Of a stretch of DNA of 64,000 nucleotides, positions 38,148 to 48,877 are shown piece after piece. Below the pieces are notes generated by a model that saw nothing but the letters and a program-made list of their open reading frames with translations, was not told where the DNA came from and searched no databases. The DNA lies in the NCBI GenBank assembly GCA_037903475.1, contig JBAJFG010000109.1, positions 310,001 to 374,000 on the forward strand, given 5' to 3'. This DNA is from Ancylostoma caninum. Taxonomy: Eukaryota > Nematoda > Chromadorea > Rhabditida > Ancylostomatidae. The position numbers and the translations under genes were made by a program. The stretch's first letter is position 1. Every line of letters starts with the position of its first letter.

Positions 38148-38468
38148 GCCGCTATAGTCCTCGAGGACTGTAGCACCTTGCGTCGCCGTCGCCGGCGACT
38201 GTAAGGCCGATACGCACCGATTGTGGGCGGAGCCGCGGCGGCGGCCGCCGTCGCCGGCGACTGGCGATCGCCAACATCGGCGGCCGCCAATGTTGGCGAC
38301 TGTGACGTCGGTGCGTATCGATTGGTCGCCAACATTGACGATCGGCGGCCGCCAATGTTGGCGACTGCGGCGCCGGTGCGTATCGATTGTGAGGGGTGCC
38401 AACATTGGCGGCCGCCGTCGCCGGCGACGGCGACGCAAGATGCTATACTCCTCGAGGAGTATAGCGGC
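38148..38468. mobile_element. GC-rich palindromic MITE
   Basis: The left GCCGCTATAGTCCTCGAGGA is inverted at the right as TCCTCGAGGAGTATAGCGGC, followed inward by TTGCGTCGCCGTCGCCGGCG on both sides. Each end is itself a palindrome around CTCGAG. The centre holds repeated GGCGGCCGCCAATGTTGGCG and GGTGCGTATCGATTG units in alternating orientation. About 320 bp and non-coding; arginine- and alanine-rich open frames here are artefacts. Confidence 0.75.
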
Positions 38469-39539
38469 TACCTTAGCTCATCCTCGACTCTTTAGCCTTA
38501 GCTTCTTAACGGCGTATGTCTGACAGAGTTGTTGCTAAGGTTGTAGTTTCTAATTGCGTATTTTGTATTTACTTGCGTACCTTGCCAACCGTCTATAGTA
38601 TTTTGGTTGACTTCTGGTGTATTGCCGTCGGATCATTTTTGAAAGTTGTTTATATAGAGGATAGGATATACTTAGTGTGTAATAGTTACAAACAAGTTAT
38701 GGATGTTTATTGTTTACTGCAATTACTCAGGTATTTTGTTAGTTGTGACTGACGCGTAATTGGAAATTTTGTTCAACAGCTGATACCGTTAATCTCTGAT
38801 TGAATCGTCGGCTAAGAATGAATTTATTTTATCACGGATGTATTGAGTAGAATGTGCTTTAGATAGTAATATATGGATAAAATTTTACGGTGAGTGTTGC
38901 GTATAGTGCACTAGTGTGATCTGACATAAACAATCTGTTATGGTTAATCGATGCACTTACTGAATTGATGCCTACGGTATTTTGGATAAATAAGTCATAG
39001 AGTGATTATAACGTATTAGGTAACCGAATAATTTCAGATGCTGTAGAGTGAATCACGATAATCCGTACAAAGTATATTATTGCTTCCATGTTATCTATAT
39101 ATTAGTGTTGTTTGTTAATAGTAGTAGCATACCTTTCTGTTGTCTAGTTACCCATTCCGCCGACACCAAGTATGTCTTCTATATCGATTGATGCTTTATT
39201 GATTAGGTGAAAAGACCAGATGTCTACGATATTCGGGTATTCTTATGATCAGGGAATTATATTATCTTAATATTCCTGTAGAGTATCTGTATATTGAAAG
39301 GAGTCGTGATCTAGGTGTCAAATGACATACCTTTAATCTGTTTTAATCCGAATATCTCGATCTGGTCTGGCTATCCGTGAAAGTGTAGCTAGCTATCCGC
39401 AGATACATCTAATGTTATCATTTTTTTCTTCTATGGCGAATAGGCGTGAGTGGTGCATATACTTGTGTATATGTTGTCTCTGATCGTCTATTATCCTATG
39501 GTGATATATTTTAGAGTGGAGGAAAAAAGAAAAATTAAA
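38469..39539. other. AT-rich stretch without recognised coding sequence
   Basis: Markedly AT-rich, with many short TATT and GTA-rich words and no persuasive open frame. It could be the 5' region of the putative split gene. Similar composition resumes after the mariner at 42768-43360. Confidence 0.4.
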
Positions 39540-42500
39540 ATGGATCGTGTGGCGCGATACACAGAATCAGTTCACAGCAAAGTTCTGTGTGAGTGGGTGA
39601 AGATACTCAGCATTCCGATCTCGTACAAAAAGGATTTTAAGCAGATGATCGAAAATTTTTTAGTTAATATAGGGTAGATAAAACATTAATAATATATGCG
39701 ACATGTGAATAAGTTTAATAATTATAAAGGTACGATCGAAAGACTATGCAATATTATACTCCGCTGAGTTGGGTAAGGCCTGCTGGGATTGGATCGACCC
39801 TGATGGCACTAACTGTGAGTATACACCTGAGGGTAGGTTATAAATGGTGGAATATCGGTGCAAGTTCAGATTCTGGTATTTAGGCTAGATCGACCTGCAC
39901 ATTTTGGTCGTGGTACGCTGAAGTGCGAAAAAAACAAGCTAGCTGATTTCAACAATACTCATGGTACTAAGCTCGTTCGTACAGGAAAAAAAAAACTGCG
40001 TGTCACCGATGCAAATCGTTTGTGGTGAGGTTATGAAGTATTAATGTAACAAACGTGAATTAGTAGAAATGGTTGTATTTTAGTTTGCATCTACGAAATA
40101 AAATTAAAATATTAAGAAGTATGTAGAAAAGAAGCGGATTCGGGTTGAGATTAAGATAAGGAAGGCAAAAATAGAAATTGCGGGCTTGGGCACAGTAAGT
40201 TTGGACTACTATTGGGTTGTTCGGAAAGTAATTGGGCTTTTCGAAAACAATTTTTTCAAACGCTAGCTTTGGAAGGTTTTTGCTGTTATTATTTGTTTTC
40301 ACTAGCGCCCCTTCGGGACGCTAGAAAGTGGGGTGGGGCAGCCACTTGGGACATGTGCAAACGCTTCACACTTGCCAAATCTCTAGAAAATTGATAAAGA
40401 AGCAGAACCAATCTTCCAGTGGGCCCAACATGAAGTCCTTCTTATGAGTTGAGTATGAGCATGAGGAGTTCGTTCTCCGTCGTATGGCGTATTCGTGCGT
40501 ATTCCTCACTACCGGGCTAACGCAGACGCGTTCTCCATCGGCGGAACTGTATCCTGCCGTTCCCCACACTATTGGACAAGGCAAAATCGTATCCGAGTGT
40601 TTTCCAGACTACTGGGCCGCAGCGGGCCCTTCCTCCATCAGAGCGCCCGTATTCTGGCACCTTCCTCACAGTTAGTGCAAGCCGGATCCGTTCTCCAGGG
40701 GGCCACGGCGGGCCTTCCTCCATCGGTGGACCCGTATCCTGGCGTTCCCCGCACCACTGGGCCACGGCGAGCCCTTTCTTCATCGGTGGACCCGTATCCT
40801 GGCGTCCCCCACACCACTGGGCCACAGTGGGCCCTTTCTCCATCGATGGACCCGTATCTCGGCGTCCGCCGCACCATTGGGCCACGGCGAGCCCTTTCTC
40901 TAACGGTGGGCCCGAATCTTGGCGTTCCCCACAGCACTGGGCCACGGCGGGCCCTTTCTCCATCGGTGGACCCGTATTTCGGCGTCCGCTGCACCATTGG
41001 GCCACGGCGGGCCCTTTCTCATCGCTGGTCCCGTATCCGTATATAGTTGATTGGATATACAATGTCATGCCTTCCTATTTAGAGGCTTTTACTCTTTGTT
41101 AGTGCAGAAGCTTTCTCGAAACGAACGAATGTTGTAACGAACGAATGTTGTGACTACACAATCGCCGCGAAAATTCATCAGGGGCTGAGGCGACCGCGTA
41201 GGTCCAGCCTCCCCGAAGCTTTCGAGACGCGGCAGCTCTCATAGCACGCGTCCATTTCTTTTTGCGAGTGCAGAAAGCGTCGCAACAGTGGAAGGCTGGT
41301 TTTCCTGCTGCGTACATTGTGCAGCCTGAAAGCTCGTAAACACTCCCTCACTCCTATGCGGCGAGACCGCCAGCGAAGGTGATGAAATCACCATCCCGTG
41401 CATGCGGGAGAGCCAGCAGTGACGTAATTGCGGGTCCCGAAGCGAACGTGTCTGCGTCCATGGAAATCGGCCATTTCGCCACACAGTCTGCGCCTCAAGA
41501 TTGCGGTGTCTATGAGTGCCGCCCCGTATCTCTAACCGCTCTAGCCCCCTTACGGCGCTTTGTTTAATAGATTCGATATATATTAGGAGGACGTATTTGT
41601 GTTTCTGTTTGGAGAAAGTGCGCAGATTTCATTTCCATTTGCATTTTTATGATCAATTTGAACATGGAGTGTCAGAAGGAGCATTTTCGGCACATTTTGC
41701 TTTTTTACTTCCATAGTGGCAAAAGAGCTGCTGATGCTTTCCACGATATATGTAAAACATACGGTGTTAATGCCTTATCACAGAGCACATGTGACAATTG
41801 GTTCGCAAAATTCCGTTCCGGCAATTTTTCACTTCAAGATGAACAACGTTCTGGTCGGCCAGTAGGCGTTGATGATGATCAGTTGATGGCATTAATCGAA
41901 GCCAACCGTCATGTAACCGTACGAGAGCTTGCTGAGAAGACCAACGCATCCATTGGAACAGTTCACGAGCATGTCAAAAAACTTGGACTAGTAAAAAAGC
42001 TAGATGTTTGGGTGCCACATGAGTTGAAGGAAATTCACTTGACGCAGCGAGTTAGTATCTGTGATTTGCACTTGAAACGCAATGAAGACGACCCATTTTT
42101 GAAGCGAATAGTAACTGGTGATGAAAAATGGATTGTCTACAATAATGCTACTCGCAAACGATCATGGTCAAAACCGGATGAACCTGCTCAAACGATGTCC
42201 AAAGCTGATCTCCATCAAAAGAAGGTTATGCTATCAGTTTGGTGGGACTACAAAGGTGTAATATATTTTGAGGTGCTCCCAAGAAACCAGAATGTCAACT
42301 CGGACCTCTACTTTCAGCCACTGATGAAATTAGATGAGGCAATTAAAAAGATACCGGCCAGAATTAGCGAATCGCAAAGGAGTAGTTTTCCACCAAGACA
42401 ATGCAAGACCTCATACATCTTTGGCGTCTCGGCAAAAATTATTGGAGCTTGGTTGGGAATTGATGTTGCATCCACCATATAGCCCTGATCTCGCGCCATC

Positions 42501-43222
42501 CGATTACCATTTGTTTAGATCGTTGCAGAACTATTTGAATGGGAAAACATTTAGCGATGATCAGGATATCAAATCTCATCTAGCCCAGTTTTTTGCCGAA
42601 AAAGACCAGAAGTTCTATGAGAGGGGAATTATGAAATTGCCAGAAAGATGGCGAAAGACAATCGAACAAAACGGAAAATATATCATTGACTAATGTTTTT
42701 TCATTGTGAGAAAATAAACTTTTTTCTGAAACCCCTAAAAATCCCAATTACTTTCCGAACAACCCAATATATACTATATATTGTGACTAGTTTTGTAAAA
42801 TTATATTTTTAAGTATGATCCAGTCATATTGGCATGGCGATTAAACTGGCAATACCATAACTGGAATGGTACTGATTTTAAGGATATAATCGAACCTCGG
42901 CTGAAAAAAAAACAGGTGTGTTTTAAAGGAAACTGATAATACTGGGAGAAATATTATTAAGTTAAGGAGGGTCGATAATTCTTCCTGGATTGGATATGAA
43001 TCTGATAGAAAAGGAAGCCGAGAAAGAAAATCACCCAGCCGCATCGGGGAGTCAAAATTACAGTGAGGCTGTTGTGAGTTAATATAATGTAAAAATTATA
43101 TGGATGATAGTAGTTAAATTGTATATTTCCAGGTAAGGGGAACTAAGAGGAACGCCGCTGCCTCTGATGAGAGCTTCATTTTGCCTAGAAAGAGCATGAG
43201 GAAGGTGGATCACAGTAATTAG
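39540..43222 (+). CDS. Putative split gene in an AT-rich block, function unknown
   Basis: I do not recognise this protein. Seven exon-like segments were read by eye: 39540-39662, 39730-39814, 39865-40024, 40117-40194, 42814-42915, 42962-43062 and 43138-43222, ending in TAG. Phases agree at every junction except segment 3 to 4, where a one-base change in the A run at 39985-39996 would restore agreement. Fragments include MDRVARYTESVHSK, GKACWDWIDPDGTN, YDPVILAWRLNWQYHNWNG and an S/R/K-rich tail. Donors resemble GTGAGT or GTAAGT, but every acceptor reads AAG instead of the nematode TTTCAG. The mariner at 40212-42767 lies in the intron after segment 4. The gene could be intact, decayed or a chance series; upstream exons may exist. 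Confidence 0.35.
40302..41571 (-). mobile_element. Helitron A4 inside the mariner
   Basis: The minus-strand start TCTATTAAACAAAG is at 41571 and the terminal CTAG hairpin is at 40302-40324. The host bases are A (40301) and T (41572). It is the shortest copy (1270 bp), with about six copies of the 60-bp unit. It interrupts the 5' untranslated part of the mariner between the left terminal repeat and the transposase start. Confidence 0.88.
41649..42693 (+). pseudogene. Mariner transposase, one frameshift
   Basis: DDE transposase that would cut and paste the mariner in the nucleus. Translation starts MINLNMECQKEHFRH and runs through a paired helix-turn-helix DNA-binding part (including 'SGRPVGVDDDQL') to about residue 232. 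A one-base shift near 42340-42350 then moves the frame; the rest runs to TAA at 42691. Catalytic residues are visible as TGDEKW, HQDNARPH and PSDYH, and the last two aspartates are 34 residues apart, the mariner D,D34D signature. The total of about 345 codons matches the family. The shift means no full-length product in this copy. Confidence 0.9.
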
Positions 43223-43360
43223 GTCGTATGTAGTGAATTCTATGATTAAAACTTACTGCAATTGTGTTATGATGAATTGAATTCTAGCAATGTGTGTGAG
43301 AGTGAATTTGTTTTAAAATAGATATGTGTGATGTGTTATATGTGAATAAGTCAATTAAAA

Positions 43361-44226
43361 CTCTGAAGTCGACCCATTTGGCGAGGTTTGTTTGGCAACC
43401 TAGGAAACAGGTTTGCAAACGAGCCAGGCAAACGAACTCCGCCAAATGCCTCACCAAACACGATCTCCCGCCAAATGGGTCGCCATGCAAACCTTGCTGA
43501 ATAGGTCGCCATACAAACCTTGCCAAACAGGTCGTCATACAAACCTTGCCAAACAGGTCGCCATACAAATCTTGCCAAATAGGTCGCCATGCAAAAAATG
43601 CGCTTCAACACCGATTTTGCCACGTACTCCCATTTCCTCTCATTGTCAGGAGAGGCCTCCAAAATTATCACAATGTACGAGCTTTTCACATATAATGGAT
43701 CAGACCCAGGAAGTAGTTTGGGCAAAGTACCTCCTCAAGCGGTTAAACCGATGACATCCATCGATTACGCGCCCGGAAGCACAAAACACGCGGACATCGC
43801 CGTGGTTCAGCCGGCTGCGCACTGTTGTGCGCATCACGACGAGAACCATGGAGATATCCTCATGCAAAAATCAGGCTGTGGTCCTGCCTAGCGGTGACCT
43901 CGCACTGACACCGCTACCCTCCTGATGTACGACTCCCTTTGGAAATGCGTACCTCAAGCTTGGGTAACTGAACCGACTCATCGACTCGAAAGCCGATGCG
44001 TCGTATGTGCCTGTCCAGGAAGAAGGGTCGTCAACATATTCCCTTGCCTTTTGTCTTGCCAAACACCCGGAAAGTAGGTCGCCAACATATCATCTCGCAT
44101 TTTGTCTTGCCAAACAGACTCTAGGCCCATTCTCCCGGAAAATGTCTCGCCAAACAAGATTTTAACCCGTAAAATGTCTTGTCAAACACATTCTCTCGCC
44201 AAATAGGTCGCCAATGGACTTCAGAG
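43361..44226 (-). mobile_element. Inverted-repeat element D-A carrying an SL1-like leader
   Basis: The ends are inverted: CTCTGAAGTCGACCCATTTG at the left and, inward from the right, CTCTGAAGTCCATTGGCGAC. Near the left end a unit of about 28 bp (TCGCCATACAAACCTTGCC plus AAACAGG) is repeated about four times. The middle is unique and includes, on the minus strand, a spliced-leader-like sequence followed by GT. It is homologous to 48020-48877 in opposite orientation. No transposase is encoded. Confidence 0.75.
43953..43974 (-). ncRNA. SL1-like spliced-leader sequence, copy A
   Basis: Reading the minus strand, GGTTCAGTTACCC is followed by AAGCTTGAG and then the splice donor GTACGC. This is 19 of 22 positions of nematode SL1. 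An ATTTTTG stretch that could serve as an Sm site lies downstream on the same strand (43865-43872). Whether it is transcribed is unknown; three changes suggest a decayed copy. Confidence 0.5.
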
Positions 44227-44689
44227 AAGGCTATCCTGTTGGATAGCGGGACCAAATTGGTCTAAGATCTTCTATTGGCCTGACAACAAGTATGCAAGCA
44301 TACTTGTATAGTCGGACAAAAATATCTATATGAATGAGTAACTGAGAGAAACAGTAACCGTACTAGGTAGAACTCCTGCTTGGGTTGCCCTCAAGGTCAG
44401 AGTTTACCTAGTAAAAGTCAATATATAAAAATCCTATTATGTCCTGTTTCGCCTCGTACCCCCTAGTAATGCAACTTTTAACGTTCGATTCGTTCTCTTT
44501 CCTTGATGATTGTAAGGCGCACTATAGAGTGCAATGAAATAAATAAATAAAAAACAAATGAATAAATAAATGAAGACGACCCTGCACGAAGGCATGAAGT
44601 TGACGCAGAGTCTGTAGAGATGCGCATCCGAGAGAATAACGTCGAAGATGGCATCCAATTGTACAGTCGACAGTAGATGAGAGCGGAAG

Positions 44690-44790
44690 AATTTGAATTT
44701 AACGTGCGCGCGTCTATTCGATGAAGAATAGGGTGTGTCGCATCGCTGACGCAGCTCAGACGCACACACCTTAGTATAAGTTGCTCCATA
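44690..44790 (+). mobile_element. MITE family C fragment
   Basis: Contains GATGAAGAATAGGG, 'CGCATCGCTGACGCAGCTCAGACGCAC' and a terminal AGTATAAGTTGC, as in copies 1 and 3. The left end is missing or diverged. Confidence 0.5.
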
Positions 44791-45062
44791 GAATGACGAT
44801 GTCAGATGATCGTCACATTCTTCTTTGTTACAGTCATCATTACTCCCACTCAGAAGCAATAGCTGAAGAAGTATGCAAAGCATGCAGTTTGTATGGATGA
44901 TACTTTCAACATCACTCCTTATTCGTCACGGTTAGCAACAGTGGTTGTAGCAGTGGGATGAAGCTCTATCAGCCGCGTATCTAGCTATCTAGCGTATCGG
45001 TTAGCTCATACTTCTATGGCCTAGTTTTCATGATACCATTTCCATTGACTGATTTACTTCAT

Positions 45063-46930
45063 TTCAGGATTACCGAAAATGAAGTCGCCCACCTATTCAA
45101 CGAAATAAAGAAGTTCATACCTTTTTTCGAAACTGCATTCTTCATGAGTGATGATACCAACTCATTCTTTATTGGATTTCGAAGAGTCTTTCCACATTTC
45201 CTGGCTAGAAAGCTACTCTGCACCTTTCATATAACTCAATCTGTAGAGCGGACCACGAAGCAGATGGATCAGGTTTTTGGAATTCGAAGGTCCTAAGGAA
45301 TAGTCTTCTAAGGAAACCATGACTACAGAGTAAATTCGTACTAGTAGTAGGAATTCGTAGGAAAAGCCTCAGAATTGTGCAAAACATCTACCCTCAGATT
45401 TTTGCATCGAAGTATACCACACTCTTGACTTTTCTGCGAGAAATCGGTGAACATTCTATGGTGGACTATTCTGAAAAGAATTGGTTATTGCTTTTATTCT
45501 AATTCTTAAGTGTTAACAAGTAATAAATTTCTCCTTTAAGGAGCGGACGTGTGTCGCCATGGGGAGCGTTTGCAGGAGACTATTCTGGCATGAATACGTC
45601 GATGGTAATGGAAGGCCTCCATCGGCAATTGAAACACGAATTTTCGGACGGGCCAATATGAGAGTGGACACACTGCTCGAGATTTTAATACCGCTTATGG
45701 AGTAGAATCGCAAGATAAAGACAGTTCAATGAGTTAAAGATGAAATAATAGCTCAATTACTGTAGTTTTTTTAGATGGCGAGAGGCTTGCGTGAAGAGAG
45801 ACATCGCCTTCGAGAACATCATCGAGCGCACAACTTGGCAGTGAAGATGTTGGGTAAGAGGAAGGGAGCGGTGAATGTCGTTTCTAAAGGCCACTGGACG
45901 GTTACCGACAGAAGTGGAGCATAGCATACTGTGTTGAGCAGAATATCTGCATCTGCGACGTGAAGTTGGTTTAGAGATGTTTGGAACATTAATAAAAGAA
46001 AGTTTATTCATTTTCGCTGAACAATCACTGCCGAAAGGATTTATGTGAGGCATGTGCGGACGCATTCCGCACATGCCCCACATAGATATGATTTCAAGTC
46101 GGGAGTTTCGTGCGCCCATGTTCATGCAGTCTATTATAGGCGCCCGAAGGTATGAGTGACAGAATCGTGGGAATCCACTTTGAAATTGTTGCACTTATTT
46201 CAGAGAGGATCACGGACACAAGAGAGTTTTTGCAAGGACCTATATCTCCGATAGCGTGTGCCGCTTCGGAGGAGTCCACGGCGATAGACGATACTATGTA
46301 TAGACCACAGTGCGACACCATCCACATCATCATCAAGGGAACAGTATGTTGTGAAGCAAAATAGCACTGCCGACACTGACATACGTGATCACAATAAAGA
46401 TGCTGTGCGGCAGATTGAAGCGGTGTGTGTGGCATCGATTCTTTAATATTCACTAACCATAGTGTTTTGGCAACGGTTGCACTTCGTGTTGAGGTGATCG
46501 GTCTGTCAAGTGTCCCTAGTGTAGATGTCAGTGAAGGATTGAATAAAGTATTGTCAACCTTAGGGGGATTGCGTCAGGACGTAGCAGTTTTCCACACGGT
46601 CCACACGGTCCGAGCACCTCAAAGAAACCACGGCTGTCCCGGCACCAATCAGGATCTATGGTAACTACAGAATCCCAGTTGCACTACCGTTTTCTTTATT
46701 AAAACTGAAGATGACACTTTAGAGGACAAACTTGCAGCCCAGGCGCCATAGCAGGAACCAGTCAAGGAGTACCCCGTGTACACGATATAATATAATTCTG
46801 TGTGAAATTTTTCGGAAGAGCTCCGGCCACCGACGAAATGGTAGACGATTGGTTGAAGAGCACATGTTGCGGCATGTGGGCTCATAAGAGGTGTACCGAA
46901 GGAGTGGGATCACCTTGCTCCTATGGCGAA
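45063..46930 (+). pseudogene. Broken MULE-type (Mutator) transposase
   Basis: Pieces of a MULE transposase appear in order on the + strand with stops and frame changes. They are: 'MSDDTNSFF..KLLCTFHITQSVER' (45150-45250, the MULE domain); 'YTTLLTFLREIGEHSM' (45410-45465); 'AFAGDYSGMNTSMVMEGLHRQLKHEF', then in another frame 'GRANMRVDTLLEIL' (45560-45700); 'RLREHHRAHNLAVKML..GKRKGAVNVV' (45800-45890); and near 46805-46905 'FFGRAPATDEMVDDWL' followed by a CxxC..W..H..C finger-like end. Introns may account for some gaps, but internal stops indicate decay. Long terminal repeats of a parent element were not identified. Confidence 0.55.
46042..46084. repeat. Strong hairpin with 19-bp arms
   Basis: TATGTGAGGCATGTGCGGA (46042-46060) is followed after five bases by TCCGCACATGCCCCACATA, an inverted copy with one mismatch. 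It lies inside the MULE remnant. Confidence 0.8.
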
Positions 46931-46999
46931 GGGGCATTCCAGTGTAGCCTAGTCTAGTCAATAATCAATTATGAGATCATGATTTTATGGGTTTGAGTC

Positions 47000-47135
47000 A
47001 TTATCAATAGGAATAAGATTGTTAAAAATTAGAAGAAATTGTGCAGCATCAATAGGAATAGGTTGTTAGAAGTTAGAACAAATTGTAACGTATCAATAGG
47101 AATAGAGTTGTTGGATGTTGGAAGAAACTGCTGAC
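47000..47135 (+). repeat. Tandem repeat of about 52 bp, three copies
   Basis: The unit contains TATCAATAGGAATA, then TTGTTAGAAGTTAGAA, then GAAATTGT, repeated three times with divergence. Confidence 0.75.
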
Positions 47136-47159
47136 TTTTGCTTGTTGAAATGACATTAC

Positions 47160-48019
47160 TGGGATACTTCGAGTGTTGTAGCGGAAAAATGGAAGAAAAT
47201 AAAAGTTGAGAGTTTTATTGCATCAAATTTCTAAATCTTGGCTGAGTAAAGAATAATATGTCAGCGAACAACCAATACGATCTAAAGTACTATATCAGCC
47301 ATCTCTCTGATAAGCACTTTGGGCTGAAAAAAAGGAGGCAATAGCACCACAACAAATCACAAACATTCGAAACGCAAGGTAGTAGTAGTCCCATCTAAAA
47401 GTTCAAAGGTAACACAAAAGTCTGTGCCTCTTAGTAGGGCCGTTGTCAAACGGCGTGGGCGCCGCTGCAGCCTCCCTGTCCATCGCTTTCTTCTGAAACT
47501 TTTATCATAGATTTGGAGTGTTATCGACCGTGTGCATTAGGGATGAGCAGAGACGAGGATTTGCAACACCTGGATCACGACGTCATTGATAACGGATAAC
47601 GACACTGCTGTTGTACAGAACACTATGTTTGAGGAGTGATAATAGTAGATACAGGTGAATATAACACGAAAGGAGTTCAGAACTGGTATGTTCATGAAGA
47701 AATATCGTGGCAGCTACAATGTAATCTAGCTATTTTTACTGATTTCCTATTCTAGACGTTTTTTTTTCGTTGGAATGGTGGCCGCCTAGTGCGTATTTGC
47801 TTTTCTTTAGCAGACACCTCACTTCTTTCACCAAGAATGCCGCTGCTGGTATTCTTCGATGCAGTACCATGCGTGACGTAAGAGTTGCACTGCATGCTGT
47901 TGGAGTGCGCCTTTCTATAAGGAAATCATTGTGTTTGATGTTGACGTTCAGATATTAACATGATGTTCTGGATTATTAGAATGTTGTAGTGATGACTTCA
48001 GTTGCACAGTAATGGACCC
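47160..48019. other. Intergenic DNA, nothing recognised
   Basis: Lies between the short tandem repeat and element D-B. Only short open frames occur. Confidence 0.45.
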
Positions 48020-48877
48020 ATCTGAAGTCCATTGGCGACCTATTTGGCGAGAGAATGTGTTTGGCAAGACATTTTACGGGTTAAAATCTTGTTTGGCAGG
48101 ACGTTTTCCGGGAGAATGGGTCTAGAGTCTGTTTTGGCAAGACAAAATGCGAGAGAATATGTTGACGACCTATTTTCCGGATGTTTGGCAATATAGATTG
48201 CGAGAGAATATGTTGACGACCCATGTTCCTGGACAGGCACGTACGACGAATTGGCTTTGCAGTCGATGAGCCGGTTCAATTACCCAAATTTGAGGTAAGC
48301 ATTTCCAAAGGGGGTCGTGTATTAGGAAAGCGCCAGTGTCAGTCCGGAGTGTCTACTAGGCAAAATCACAGCCTGATTTTTGCATGAGGATATCTCCGTG
48401 GTCCTCGCCGGAACACGCACGAGTGCGCAACCGGCCCGGCTGAACACCACGGCGAAGTCCACGTACTTCGTGCCTCCAGGCACGGGATCGATGGATGTCA
48501 TCGGTTCAACTGTTTATGAAAGTATGTCACTCAAACCACTTCCTGGATCTGACCATTAAATGTAAAGCTTGAACATTGTGGTAATTTTGGAGGCCTCTCC
48601 TGGTAATGGGAGGAAACAGGAGTACGTGGCGAAATATCACATACAATGTTTAAGCGCAATTTTTGCATGCCGACCTTTTTGGCAAGATTTGTGTGACGAC
48701 CTATTTGGCAAGGTTTGTATGACGACCTAGTTGGCAAGGTTTGCGTGGCGACCCATTTGGCGGGACATCATGTTTGGCAAGACATTTGGCGGAGTTCGTT
48801 TGCATTGCTCGTTTGCAAACTTGTTTCCTAGGTTGCCAAACAAACCTCGCCAAATGGGTCGCCAATCGACTTCAGAG
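48020..48877 (+). mobile_element. Inverted-repeat element D-B carrying an SL1-like leader
   Basis: Opposite-orientation copy of 43361-44226. It begins TCTGAAGTCCATTGGCGACC and ends with the inverted CTCTGAAGTCGATTGGCGAC. Several TTTGGCAAG-type units of about 28 bp occur near both ends. The middle carries the leader-like sequence on the + strand followed by a conserved CTGATTTTTGCATGAGGATA block also present in D-A. The two copies differ by many substitutions, so they are not a recent duplication. No protein-coding capacity. Confidence 0.75.
48273..48294 (+). ncRNA. SL1-like spliced-leader sequence, copy B
   Basis: GGTTCAATTACCC is followed by AAATTTGAG and then the donor GTAAGCATT. This matches nematode SL1 at 20 of 22 positions, and the start of the SL RNA intron (GTAARCATT) also agrees with the form known in Caenorhabditis. 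The segment AAATTT-GAGGT-AAGCATTT can form the first stem-loop expected of SL RNA. A GATTTTTG possible Sm site is at 48375-48382, farther away than in known SL1 RNA. Expression is not shown. Confidence 0.55.

Larger units (their letters stand above)
40212..42767 (+). mobile_element. Mariner element carrying an inserted Helitron
   Basis: It begins TTGGGTTGTTCGGAAAGTAA after TA (40210-40211) and ends with the inverted match before TA (42768-42769). The shared inverted repeat is about 25 bp. Subtracting Helitron A4 (1270 bp) leaves 1286 bp, the normal size of a mariner. The element lies in an apparent intron of the AT-rich split gene. The close match of the ends suggests recent insertion. Confidence 0.92.

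Noticed and set aside
38118..38523. Arginine- and alanine-rich frames on both strands
   Set aside because: They coincide with a GC-rich palindromic MITE and have no domain.
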